From positions 129,155-193,154 of the forward strand of contig JABAKD010000104.1 of NCBI GenBank assembly GCA_012845835.1: 64,000 nt of DNA, written 5' to 3'. Positions 52,789 to 63,499 of this stretch are shown here, in pieces (within the stretch, counting starts at the first letter, position 1; the number at the start of each line of letters is the position of its first letter). Position numbers and translations under genes: made by a program. The notes under the pieces are model-generated. The model was given only the letters and a program-made list of their open reading frames with translations, had not been told where the DNA came from and searched no databases. The stretch comes from Undaria pinnatifida. Its lineage: Eukaryota; Sar; Phaeophyceae; Laminariales; Alariaceae.

Positions 52789-55700
52789 CTGCATAGCATA
52801 CAGAAGGACCGAGGGCGAGTATATGTTCGACACGAGCCTTCTTGGTTTGACTTTTCAAACAATGTTCCTCCAATGGACTCGTACATACAATTACATCGGA
52901 TAACAGTACTAAGCACGAGGAGACCGTGGTTCTGGACAACGTTTCCAGCTAATGGGGATCAAATTATCGCCACACCTTGGTGTCGGCATGTGTTAAAGGG
53001 CCGCCAATACTACGCGAAGGCAGGAAGAGGTGACCAGCAGCACCGAAAAGAAATAAAACAGCGCGAAACATCGACACAGGTTCTCATTCGATAAGTCCAC
53101 TTCTTCAGGCGTGATCACGGCTTCCTCCTTCACACACAGGCACGACAACTGATGACTATCCCAGGGCTCAAAATCACCCTCGTCCCTGGTATTGAGTCCA
53201 GTAGCGAGAGAAAGACAAAAAGAAGATGGGACGCAGCCGCTGTATTCACCTCATTTGTCAGTCTGTTTCTGGCTTTGTACGCCAGGTCCATTGTGCGCTC
53301 GCGACGTACGTCCTGGAAGCACCCCAGGTACACCGCACCGGGAATGAGAGATGGAGAAGGGGTATTGGGTACGGCGGACGGAGCCGGGGTACTGGAAGGG
53401 GGGGGGGTGACACCCGTACTGCTGCCGCATTCATCAAAAGGATCGTAGTTGTCGCCATACGTGCCCCCGGTGTAGTCGTACTACACGACATGTTTGCGGG
53501 CGAGGATGTCGGTGGGATAGCGGGAAAGAGGGTGTGCGAGGCGGGGAGATTTTCTCAGTTTCGAGCCGTGATATTGATTTCGTGTGGAGTGCATCACACG
53601 GCTTGTTCACTAGAGGGGAGCAAAACGAATGAGCAGCAAATAGGAATACTCGACTTTGGTCACCGCCCAAGCTGTTATGTGTACCACAATTGACTCCTGA
53701 TTCGGTCTCGAACACCCATCAGATGCCAAGTGATGCCTACCATAATTGACTTCTGATCTACTATTGCACCGTAGGCCCTCTGATGTCCGCCTAGCGGGCG
53801 CGAGGTGTTTGTCTTGTTATTGCACTGCTGGAACCTCTTTCACATGATCGGCACCCCACCTGCCCTCCTTTGAACCAACGCCGGACATGCACAAACCTAT
53901 ATTATAAGCGTCGCGCTTTGTTTGTCGAACTATGATTGTGAACCCACCGTATCCTCGGTTTCTCCTTCCGGCAGCACGACCTCATTGCCGCAAATCTCCC
54001 CTTGAGGACTCGACATGATCTTGACGCCGTAGGCAGCACAGTCCACCAAGATGTTGTCCGTCACCTGTAATTTTATTTTGGTGTTGAACGGGTTCAGTGA
54101 GAATTTTTACTGGTCAGGTAGTTAATGAATGTCACATGCCGTGCCTTGGCCGAATCGATTCGGGGCCACAACTCTTGTTGATATTGCTGTCGCTGCTATC
54201 GGTTCGTGGAAAGTTCACAGTGATTCTGGTATTGATGCCATACTGTGGCCGCGCTGCTGGTGGTTCTGCTGCGCAGTTCGAAGACATCATATATCCGCAG
54301 CTCCAACAAGCAAAATAAATGCGTAAAAAGTGTAAATATGTCGCGCACAAACACATACATACAAGCAAGGCAACAATCCACTTCAGTCAGAATTTGCAGC
54401 TGAATGGCATTATCGAATGTCCCGCGTGCCTGGAATGTGCAGCTGCTGTGAATGAAACCCACCATATTGTTGATGCCATACTGTCTGCCATCGTCGTCGG
54501 GGTCGGATGTCCCAACGCGCACACCAGCTCCTGCTGCATTTGTGATTGTGTTTCCGGTAATGGTGGTGTCGTCTGCATGGCTGGAGATACCTATCGAATT
54601 CGGTTCACGATACGGAGCGACGAACGAACAGGGTGCAGCATTCGACTCACTTTAGCTAGGTCCGTATCCAAGGTCGAACCCTTTGGTTAGGCTGGCTTGT
54701 GCAATACAATTGCATTGAGCAGGAATGCCAGCCTATCTCTCCGTGGGTTATGCTAGTCTTAGTGGACACTGCTCTTTCAGGATAGGAACATACAACGTAC
54801 GTGTTTCCACGTTATGAGAGCTGTCTAAGACGAAGTCGAGACATCCATCTACTGACCGTGCTCTATCAATAATGAAGGGGTGTTCAGTGGGCACATATAG
54901 TCATGCGAGGGGCCACGATTTCGTGAGAGGCTGGTCGAAATTTCGTCTGTTCAGAAATACGACGTACGTACTACAACAGCTGTTGTCACTAACTGGGCGC
55001 CAGTCTAACCCATGCCCCTCGAGTCACACCCCGTGCGCACGCCTATCAACACACGTATTTGTGACCACAACCGTGGCTCCTAAGATTGAGAGATGTTAGT
55101 CTTCACCACCCTGATGCTGCAGATACTGCGCAGTATCGCGGGCACATGTTGTATTCTGCATGCCACGGTTTCGTTGTGTATATGAAGGTGGACTTTAACG
55201 AAAGTGCATGTGAAGACGCCGCGCCAGAGCCCCATCCTGCGAGAGCGCTGAAAGCGTGGTTACCCTTACACTGCAGCCTCCCGAGCTGCAACAAAATGCA
55301 ACAATCAAAACATCAACCAGTTTCTGGAACTTCAAACAAGTTTAGCTTACGTGTCCGTGAAATCAACTACCCCAGAGCTCAAAGGCGCCTTTCTAGCGTG
55401 TGGACACCCGCTACATATCCTCGGCGGCGCAATAAAGACGGGCATGTATCGACAATCCAAACAGCGATAGGCAGCGAGCATACCTCCTGCGTTTTCATCG
55501 TGTTGCATGGAGATGTTGTTGTTCTCGATGACTGTGTCCAGGCAACCTTCTTTCACGTCTACGCCTTCGTTTCCCTGGTCAACGCATTTGTTAGTATATA
55601 ATGCAGCATATACGCCGATAAGTGAGATGGGCGGCACAGATGAGGGGGGATGGTTAGAGCAGATTTGTCTCACCGCACCGGGGCAACACGCACATCGAAT

Positions 55701-58700
55701 CATTGAAGCCCAACAAAATTAACGAGCATCCACTGGACATCAACGCGTGCTTTTGCCCGCGTATGATCTACAGTTGCACATTCACTGTGTCCTTGCCTCA
55801 AATATTGCAACCCAATGTCGAGAGTCAAAACTCTCACGGACGCAAGAGCGACACTATCCGAGGCTGATTATTAGCGGTGTCTTTGCCGTCGATATTAATG
55901 TTAGATTGCCACGTCTGGTGTACGACCGCGCATACACCGGCAAGGAAAGCCAATTTAGTTCTACATGCAGGGGCGTCGCGAATCGTTCGCACATTAGTCT
56001 CGATTTCGTTGTTGCTGACCACGTTCCCGCGGCAGATGTCCTCGCCACGCGAGTAGTTCTTTTCGTCGGCCCATTGGGCGCGTGCCGTTCCAATGTCTGA
56101 GGGAATGGGAAAGCGGCAAGACGAGGGCAAGGCAGGGCAATGGCTGAGATTACGTTGACCACGTGCTGTGCACACATGTGGGACGGCAAAAACGTTTCTC
56201 CACCATAGAAACGGGTTTTACGTAGTCTTAAGGAAGGAGCCGTGTACTGAAGCCACATATATACACATGCTCTGCTACAACCAGAGTATACTAAATCGAA
56301 CACGCGGAGATGCTGGTTTCCGGCAGGAGGCGCGGTAGTCGTGAAACTAGTTTTTTGTCAAATTGGGACCACCTCCCCGCTTGGAGCACAAAGTACGCAC
56401 ATGTACGTTAGGGGGTACGTTGAACGCTCGACTTTGGTTTTCACCGGTAGACTCCTATTCCGTGGTTGTGGCTCACGCGTCGGTAGCGGTCGAAGCCATT
56501 ATCTCGCTACGGATTCAAGTACAATCGTCAACCGTCACGAAAGCATCGTCTTCATAGCATCCATGTACACGCAACCCAAGAGTTAGTGTAAATTCAGCAG
56601 TTTTTGAGGGCTTGTTGCAGGAGGTTCTCCTCAGATGTACGTTTCGCTCATTTCCCTGCCTCTTGTATCGATATTGCCCCTACTAAACTGCTACTGTATG
56701 CCCCTTATAGCTGTCTCACTCACATATTCCCTCCCCGTTCTTGCCCGCGTCGTCGTCCGCATATTGGTAGTCGAACAGACCGCAGTCACGGATTGTATTA
56801 CCGTCAATAACCGCGTTTGTAGTGAAGTCTAGAGGCGAATAATGTACCACAGAGAAGGTGCGCGCAACGCGTAGGGCGGGGTTGGATACAATTGTTACTT
56901 ATAGATGATACCATTCGTACACCGGGATTCCTCGTGCGGTCAGCTATCAAGTCTTGTCGAAGAGGCAAATACAAAAAATAGAGAAACTGGCATTTCGGTC
57001 GTTAGCGCCGTGTTAGGTTGTGATTTATTATCGTTGAGAACCGATAGAAGCACGCGCAGGGGTTCGTCGGTCAGGCGGGGGCGGGATGAGAATCGAAGGC
57101 AGGGAGACGATTTCGCCCTGCGCAGGGTATCTATCGCATTGGTTAGCCGTCGACGTCGGGCACATTCACTGCTACATCGTCTTAGAAGCCGTGTTCCCCG
57201 TTTGAAACTGCTTGTGTCGACTACACAGCAGTAGCTGACCTAGCGATTCTCGCATTGACTACAACGCTGCCCTCGATTTCTAAGCCTCGCGGGTGCGAGA
57301 GCCTTCAGAACCGTGCCCGTGGTTCCTGAGAAATTATACTACAATGGGAAGTACAGCAGTAGTTTGGAATCGCATTAGCAGTTCAGACTCACGGCGGAGA
57401 CGAAGGCATTCAGCTCCGGCGTTCTGAAGTACCATCCCGGTGACGATCAACCCGTCCAGGGCGGACATGTAGCCTCCACTCCGCTCCGTCTCGTCACGCG
57501 ACGCTGAGGTTGTTACGAAATAACAGAAATTGTTACGCTTAAGGTGATTTTTTTCTTGGGATATCGTTAAGTTACTGCAGCAGCATAGTCTATACCTAGG
57601 GATACGGTTGTCGTTGGCATTGTTTGTACGTGACCGTGCTTGATGCCAAGAGAATGTCTTGCTATCTTGTACCTTCTCCACCAACCACAAGAGGTTGACC
57701 AACAGCGGGCTCTCTTACATAAATCAACGATCCCGTTCTAAGGGCCGTAGGGGAGACGTCGAAATAAACCTACATGCGTATCGCCTCCCTGCTTGCGAGA
57801 GTACGCGCCGTAGATACATACCGTGGTAGTTGGTGGGGGATAGTTGACACGTCGAGATGTTGGCGTTGGTGGCTTGTTAGGCTACACACCTACTTCGTAC
57901 TTGACCGCCTGTCTGTTGTTTCATACCCCTGGTGAGCAAGTTTCCGTGCAACGAAAACGTACAGTATCGATTGGTCATGCCTACCGTTCAGCAACCATTC
58001 TTTCGACCGTGCGCACCCCACCCAGCAAGCAAGCAAACCATTCCTCGAAATGTCTTTCCCGAATAAAAGCACTCACCACCGACATGGAGGAGGCTGTCCC
58101 TGTAAGCATCTGAGGCGTTGTCTTCATCAACATCCCCAATTAAATCGTCGTCCCAAACCTGTCCGTCTATTGTAAAGTCCTGCAAAAGCGGGATGAAATA
58201 CACACGAACGAGTAGAGGCGGGAAGAAGGGTCGATTCGTTGTGCTTCGACAATCCAAGAGCTCCAAAGTTCGTCCAGCCTTTGACGATAAACTTTTCGCA
58301 TCTTCCCCTTATACGGTGTATGCGCCGCACCTTCGGATACCGTCGTGGACTGTGTTTACGTGTTTGAAGGCTCTTTTGCGGTCACATTCCGTAAGGTAAA
58401 CACACTACTTAACGGTCGCCAGCCACGTCAAGCATCAGATGACCGGCTAGGTGATGTGGGGTCTCTACATCGTTGGCGTTGATAGAGCCCACACTGTGCG
58501 GTACCAGCTTTCAAACCCTATGTGCTTGGTTGAACTCTCGACGATTTCGAGTTTGCGTTGACCGCAAAGCAGCCCTCGTCTAAATGTGCAAATAGTTGTT
58601 GTCGGCAACACTCACCCAGCCGTATGTGTGAAGAAGACGAGGGAAAATACGCTTGCTACGATAGAGGCAAAGTGGTTTTTCCGTCTGAAACATTTTCTCA

Positions 58701-60490
58701 ATGACGGGGCTCCTTAATCCAAAATGGTCGGGAATACGCCATTTTCTTTCTTGATTACCCCTAGGCCAGGTGGTGATTTTTCATTCGGTCGCATTTGGTG
58801 GTGATTTTTCATTCGGTCGCATTTATACTCCTTCTCCAAATCCTTTTTCGGGTGAAGAAGATCATATCTTAAGCCCCAAAAGTCAGGAGCCTCTATCGTA
58901 GCTCGCGTCAAAAGGGCAAACGGGCACGACGAGGCATTCTCAACAGAACAGCAACGAAAAACGAATGTCTAGCCAACGTCTACGCGGAGAGATACAATTC
59001 GAACCTGAAGAGTGTAGTAGTCGTGCTTGATCTCGAACAGCCTAGAGCCGTCTCCCGAACCACGTACAATCACGTTGTCCGTTCCTCCGACCCCTCTGAT
59101 GGTAATCCTTGCGTCTGCGGTGCCGTCCACCTATGGAAAGCAAACAAGCGCGTTAAACATTTTGGGCTATGAGTGGCTTTTTTTGCTTTTCCCGTGCGAT
59201 TATGATTGAACGATTGATTGCCATGGGTTAGCCAGTGGTCACCAAGACTTGTGGGCCGAGGGGTCTGGAAACAAAGACCGCTTCGAATAGCCGCATTGAC
59301 CAAAAAAATGGCGTTGAAGCTGAATGCACTCCGATAAGAGACTCCCCGTTTAATGTGTACACGTGGCTCGGTATAACTAGATACGGCGTGTCGCTGTGAA
59401 TTGTCTGTGTTTCAGGTGGGGGGAGTAACAGGAGAATGGACGAACAGGGGTGCGGTCAAGCACTGCCGTCCCTCTGGATTGTGGACGTTGTTCGACGCAG
59501 CATGCACCGCATGGCTGTGGTCTAAACATCAACAGTAAACTATCACTTTTTAGCGACACAACTGCTGCCCGTCGAACCGCAACTTCGTCATGAAATTGGC
59601 TTGTCGAACAGCAACAGTAACAGAACTATTCGAGTGATAATACATATGTAAAGTATCCAACATAGATACGACGCACGCGATACACGATGAAGCCTATGAA
59701 ATATGTTACCCCAGAGCATCGCTTTGATAAGGGCTTCGGCATAGATGCGTCTACCTTTAACACGATCTCTATGGGTGTCGCAGTTTCATCAAATACACTG
59801 CTATTACGAGGCCACCGTATTTTAGGAGACACGGCCGGAAGCTGGTTTCAAAACCGGTGATTTCGTTAAAGAAACGTTTAAGGGGCTACCGTAGAACGAC
59901 TGTGAACTACCATTTGATGAATGCATGGACCTATCGCGTGCGGCACTTACTTAGTATCGTCGAGCAAGACGCGATTCAAAAAGGCTAAATTAACGTACGT
60001 TGAGCCAACCTCATACTTACAACATATTGCATGCATGTATAACTTTAAGGCACGTGCCGTCCGCGGGGGATGCGCGAATCACCCATGCGGTCCATGAAGC
60101 ATGACCATGAAAGTGGGAACGGTCGGAGCTGCCGTTCGATCGGACAAAATTGCAAGGGAGCATTACCCGCGTCGTTTTCACTCTTTTGGGGCCCAGATAG
60201 AGCACCATCACGACCTTGCAATTCCAAGTACGGCATCAACCCGTGGGTTGTTAGGAGCGCCCAGCGGTGCAACGGAGGGAGCTCTGCGAACGAGTGAGTG
60301 CCTTCGTTCAGCAATCTGCTCAACCACGGGTCTGGGGGATTGGACCTCCAATTTTGCGAACGCAGCAATCAGACAAAAACAGATCCTGCTAATAGTACCA
60401 GCTCCCACTGACCATGGTGACGAGATCTCCAGAGTAGGTGCCGCTCTCAAGGTAGATCGTGTCCCCGGCTTCGATTCTGTTGAGGACACT
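52727..60490 (-). CDS. Secreted beta-helix protein with WSC domain, copy 2 (partial)
   Basis: This is the second copy of the gene described at 19268-36054. Exons 2-9, 12 and 14 have identical lengths to copy 1 or differ by whole codons, and phases match throughout. Exon 10 is intact here and joins exon 9 to exon 12 in frame, so no in-frame stop was found from exon 2 to exon 14. The linker in exon 13 is six residues longer and exon 9 one residue longer. The signal-peptide exon is not in the window; with an intron like copy 1's it would lie beyond the right edge. As in copy 1, the second half of the WSC domain was not found. Confidence 0.8.
53250..53480 (-). CDS. Copy 2 exon 13: linker and WSC start
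   Basis: 77 codons, phase 0, acceptor TCGTGTAG, donor GTGAAT. YDYTGGTYGDNYDPFDECG, a longer Pro/Ser/Thr linker, then AVYLGCFQDVRRERTMDLAY. The WSC part is almost identical to copy 1 (NRL against NTL). Confidence 0.83.
53948..54064 (-). CDS. Copy 2 exon 12
   Basis: 39 codons, phase 0, acceptor TTACAG, donor GTGGGT. VTDNILVDCAAYGVKI, SSPQGEICGNEV, LPEGETEDT. Read-through would stop just after the donor. Confidence 0.85.
54382..54429 (-). CDS. Copy 2 exon 10
   Basis: 16 codons, phase 0, acceptor TTCCAG, donor GTGGAT. ARGTFDNAIQLQILTE continues directly into VTDNILVDCAAYG of exon 12, the pattern expected for a helix turn. The copy 1 homologue has a 1-base deletion. A weaker exon-like frame (54132-54240, YGINTRITVNF) lies in the following intron. 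Confidence 0.65.
54463..54590 (-). CDS. Copy 2 exon 9
   Basis: 128 bases, enters in phase 1 and ends in phase 0, acceptor CGATAG, donor GTGGGT. GISSHADDTTITGNTITN, AAGAGVRVGTSDPDDDGR, QYGINNM. The end differs from copy 1 and is one codon longer. Confidence 0.87.
55484..55574 (-). CDS. Copy 2 exon 8
   Basis: 91 bases ending in phase 1, acceptor GACCAG, donor GTATGC. GNEGVDVKEGCLDTVIENNN, ISMQHDENAG. Confidence 0.88.
55993..56096 (-). CDS. Copy 2 exon 7
   Basis: 104 bases, acceptor CCCTCAG, donor GTGCGA, ends in phase 0. IGTARAQWADEKNYSRGEDI, CRGNVVSNNEIETN. Confidence 0.87.
56724..56828 (-). CDS. Copy 2 exon 6
   Basis: 105 bases, phase 1 at both ends, acceptor CTCTAG, donor GTGAGTG. FTTNAVIDGNTIRDCGLFDY, QYADDDAGKNGEGI. 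Confidence 0.88.
57393..57503 (-). CDS. Copy 2 exon 5
   Basis: 111 bases, phase 1 at both ends, acceptor CCTCAG, donor GTGAGTC. It differs from copy 1 at one residue (ASRDE against AARDE). It sits in a nearly identical intron-exon-intron tract. Confidence 0.88.
58077..58179 (-). CDS. Copy 2 exon 4
   Basis: 103 bases ending in phase 1, acceptor TTTTGCAG, donor GTGAGTG. DFTIDGQVWDDDLIGDVDED, NASDAYRDSLLHVG. Confidence 0.85.
58650..58930. other. Copy 2-specific block in intron 3
   Basis: Duplication copy 1 has no counterpart for this block between CAGCCGT and AACAGCAACGAAA-ACG. It contains an exact 28-base tandem repeat (58769-58796 and 58797-58824) and a 65-codon minus frame with charged composition (DLLHPKKDLEKEYKCDRMKN). 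No family was recognised. Confidence 0.5.
59005..59130 (-). CDS. Copy 2 exon 3
   Basis: 42 codons, phase 0, acceptor CCATAG, donor GTTCGA. VDGTADARITIRGVGG, GSGDGSRLFEIKHDYYTLQ; KK of copy 1 is DG here. Confidence 0.88.
59795..59905 (+). repeat. Dispersed repeat family B, copy 3
   Basis: This holds ACACGGCCGGAAGCTGGTTT, AAAACCGGTGATTTCG and GGGGCTACCGTAGAACGACT. Duplication copy 1 has no such sequence at the matching place. Confidence 0.6.
60413..60490 (-). CDS. Copy 2 exon 2
   Basis: 26 codons, phase 0, acceptor CCACAG, donor GTCAGT. SVLNRIEAGDTIYL then ESGTYSGDLVTM; two differences from copy 1. Confidence 0.85.
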
Positions 60491-60772
60491 CTGTGGACGG
60501 GGTGGCAGGCAAGTAGTGACAGGCGTATTAAAAGAGGCGTGGTTACGTCAGCGTGTAGTAGGCAAAATATGCAATCATGCACACTTCTGTATGTTTTTCA
60601 ATTGCGACCATTTCCAGCAAAAAAAAGGAGGCGATCATCGAAGTTTTGCCTTCGCAGAAGGATCGCAATTTCGCATGAAGCCACAGGGGGTTACACTCTC
60701 AGCTACCTTGGAGACAGGCCGTGGCCATTGGGTAAAGCTTCCTCCACCCCGTCAAGACCAAGGCCACTTCAA

Positions 60773-61035
60773 GACCAAGGCTACGGTAGGAGAATACCCC
60801 CTTTTTTCACTAAGAAGGGGTTTGAGCTATCATACCATCTTATTATACTCGCACGAGTGACTCTGTACTTCACTGACAAAACGAGTTTACACCATAGACT
60901 ATGCTTGGCGCAGCGCGACTAACCTTTGCATTGCGGATTCATGTCGCTAGGTTAAAATAGCACCAAAGAGCTTAAGACCGCAAAGGAACAGGGGGTATGT
61001 CACTCGCGCGAGTGACTCCGGGCCACTACTGTAAA
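60773..61035. mobile_element. Terminal-inverted-repeat element E, second copy
   Basis: The left end GACCAAGGCTACGGTAGGAG is clear. Inner blocks CTCGCACGAGTGACTCTGTA, TTTGCATTGCGGATTCATG (reverse of the 52050 block) and CACTCGCGCGAGTGACTC match element E. The extreme right end is missing or diverged. Confidence 0.65.
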
Positions 61036-61574
61036 ACATGGCCCAAAAACAAACAACCCCCTTATACCGGAGCAGCATCGGCCTGAAACGTTGCCACTGC
61101 TGAATAATTTGGACGCATACTACGACAGAGGCAGCCCTTTTTCGCAATGACGTTTGGCGCCTTACCACAAAATATCTTCGGAATGTCGTCCTTGTTTTTC
61201 TATTAGAATGCTGTATACCTAGGCTGTGGGTTTGTTTGGCCATCGAGTTGCATCTTTAGTTTGCGTGTACAAGAGATGCACCGTTTGTTTGCTGGTAATA
61301 TGTTTACATGGGTGAAGTATAGAGCTCTTTAAGAAAAGAGTCTCAGAAACGTGTGGTGCCCCTCTTTCGTACGTAGGTCTAGCATGGTGCTTTCATACCA
61401 AGCTTATGTGCAACCCGCACGCACTCGCATTTCAGCGTCACTAGGCGTGGCAAGCGCCTATCGTACGACCTGAGGTGTATCAAATACAACCGTACAGGCA
61501 TTTAATAGCAGTGCTTTGCAGAACGGATTGGCCGCATGAAAACATAGTTGTCTAGTCTATAGAGCAAGTTTAAA

Positions 61575-61680
61575 CATACTCCAGCGGTGAGATCGAATAT
61601 TTCGTTGAAGTTCATCTTTGCACGCTGTGTGCGATACTGCTTGTACACCGATCACGTGTATTACCGGGTGTGTATGGAAC
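61575..61680 (-). repeat. Family A terminal fragment
   Basis: This holds ATACTCCAGCGGTGAGATCG, TTCGTTGAAGTTCATCTTTG and CACGCTGTGTGCGATACTGC, then a diverged GATCACGTGTATTACCGG block. Confidence 0.65.
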
Positions 61681-62659
61681 CATATTCGTATCATGCAAAA
61701 TATGTAAACAAAGAGAGGTTGTCTTGCGTCCATCGTGTTCATCCTGAAGGTCCTAACACTAGAGTGAGTAGTAGTAACGGCCGATGAAGCAATACTCTAG
61801 AGACTCCACGGTACGGTTGTGTGCGTTGTGGACTCTTGGCCCGAAACAATCGCTCCACTACGAACAGAACAGCACCTTTCTTCCTCCTTATCCTCATACC
61901 AATGCACGAAGACTTGGGTTCTAGCGCCGACAATGCACTGACTACCTCATTTCGTACGCCACTGCCCTCAAAAAGGCATCAAGCGAAAGCGTTGACACGG
62001 CCACCCTAAGCGGCGTCTCCTCTTCGCAAGGGCCGCACAGCGAACGATCAATGAGGACCGCGCACGCGGGGTGCAGCCATCACGAGTGGGAGTAGTCGCG
62101 GACCAGGCCGCGGCCAGCAATGCGTTTCTTGTATTTTTTTGTTGTTCCGAAACTGGTAACCGGTACATTATTAACATATTTTTTCTTCTGCTCTTGCCAT
62201 CAATCATTTGCGATGATTTTGTTAGTCTTTCTGTCATATCTATTTAGTGAAATATTTTGCGAAACGCTGTAGTCTGTGACCACGTGACCACACTGGGTTA
62301 GCTGGTTTAGGTCAATGACTGTCGACAGCAGTTACTCTCGCAAGCCATAACCATAACCACAAACGAGGTTGCCACTTCTTCTAGAAAATGGTTGATGCAC
62401 GCTGTGTATATAGGCCGCGAACGGGTCTGTACTGCTGTGTCCCTTATTTTGATTGGTTGGGTTAGGGCTAGGAGTAGCGTTAGAAGTTTATTTCATGCCA
62501 ACCATTTCCCCGAATAAGTTGTGAACTAATACTACTTTCAGCGATGAACCTGCTGGCAGGTGTTCGGTCCCCGTGAACACCCTAAAGACACGAAAACCGT
62601 TACGCAGAACGTTGCCAAGAAATTTGTCTGCAATCTAATCATCCATCGGTACCGGTATT

Positions 62660-62980
62660 TTTTACGACCAGCGTCGCCCAACACGAAACAGCAGTATACT
62701 ACTACTGCTGTACGACTAGTAGTAGCCGCGTATTAATAGTAACTATTGAAATCAAAGGCCGTAGGTTTAAACCCCGCAAATGACTCCTTCATGCGACGCA
62801 TTGACAGACAGACCCACAGCAGTGCGAGGTGGCGGAATATTACAAATATTTGGCGACACGACGAGCATAATAATAAAAAGCTGAAAGGTGGGAATGCTGT
62901 ATGAACCCGACGCGCGATAAAAATGAAGGCAAGCACCGGCGGGGGAGGAGAGAAGACACCTCTGACCACGGCTATATTAT
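62660..62980 (+). mobile_element. SINE-like element S6
   Basis: This is the duplication counterpart of S3 (29845-30160). The B-box-like GTAGGTTTAAACCCCG lies near 62761. The body has CGCGATAAAAATGAAGGCAA and CTGACCACGGCT. A family A fragment joins directly after it. Confidence 0.6.
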
Positions 62981-62984
62981 CAAA

Positions 62985-63070
62985 ATTAAAATTCACTCCA
63001 GCTGTGAGATCGAATATTTTGTCGAAACACATCTTTGCGAGCTGTGTGTGATACTCCGATCGCGCGTCTA
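62985..63070 (-). repeat. Family A terminal fragment
   Basis: This holds TTCACTCCAGCTGTGAGATC, GTCGAAACACATCTTTGCGA and TGATACTCCGATCGCGCG. It is fused to the end of S6. Confidence 0.7.
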
Positions 63071-63164
63071 TATATGCCAGAAGGTTACTGACGGTAAAAC
63101 ATCTTGAACGAGTTGAGAGCTCTGAAAAGAATAAAGGCGAGAAATGCCGATAAAAATGATGGTG

Positions 63165-63465
63165 CCGGGGTCGCCCCGCCCGGTGGTGAGGTTATTACCC
63201 TCGATTGCTTGCTGACGAAGTTGCTTTTGAGGCTCAAAAAAAAAAACCTTGAGGGTCGGACTTTGGTGTTCACGTTGCAAAATGACAATGAAGGGAATCA
63301 ACCAACTAACTAGACTAATTAACTAGACCTATGTATCTGCTCAGAGCACCTAAAATCGTGGTTAGGCACTCGTCTATGCTTGCGAGTCGACGGCGGGAAT
63401 ATATAGGCTGGAATCTTCCCGCGATAAAAGTTGAGGCGCGTACTCCGGGGGGGGGGGGGGGGGGA
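63165..63465 (+). mobile_element. SINE-like element S7
   Basis: This is the counterpart of S4 (30175-30395). It starts GTCGCCCCGCCCGGTGG, has CTTGAGGGTCGGACTTTGGT, and a body with CGCGATAAAAGTTGAGGCG ending in a poly-G run at 63448-63466. Confidence 0.5.
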
Positions 63466-63499
63466 GCCTGCGTAGTGAAGCCGGATCTGAGTCGAACGG

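Larger units (their letters stand above)
48720..63460. repeat. Segmental duplication, copy 2
   Basis: This is the counterpart of 7290-10480 plus 18840-30400. It is more compact because it lacks the 8 kb separating the two parts of copy 1, the SINE S1 and the GC-rich intron 4 block. Its own insertions include element D (49264-49352), the inverted-repeat elements at 51929-52200 and 60773-61035, and a 270-base block near 58650-58930. Confidence 0.9.

Noticed and set aside
52531-53094. A 187-codon plus-strand protein
   Set aside because: It is antisense to WSC exon 14 and its flanking introns, and copy 1 does not preserve it.
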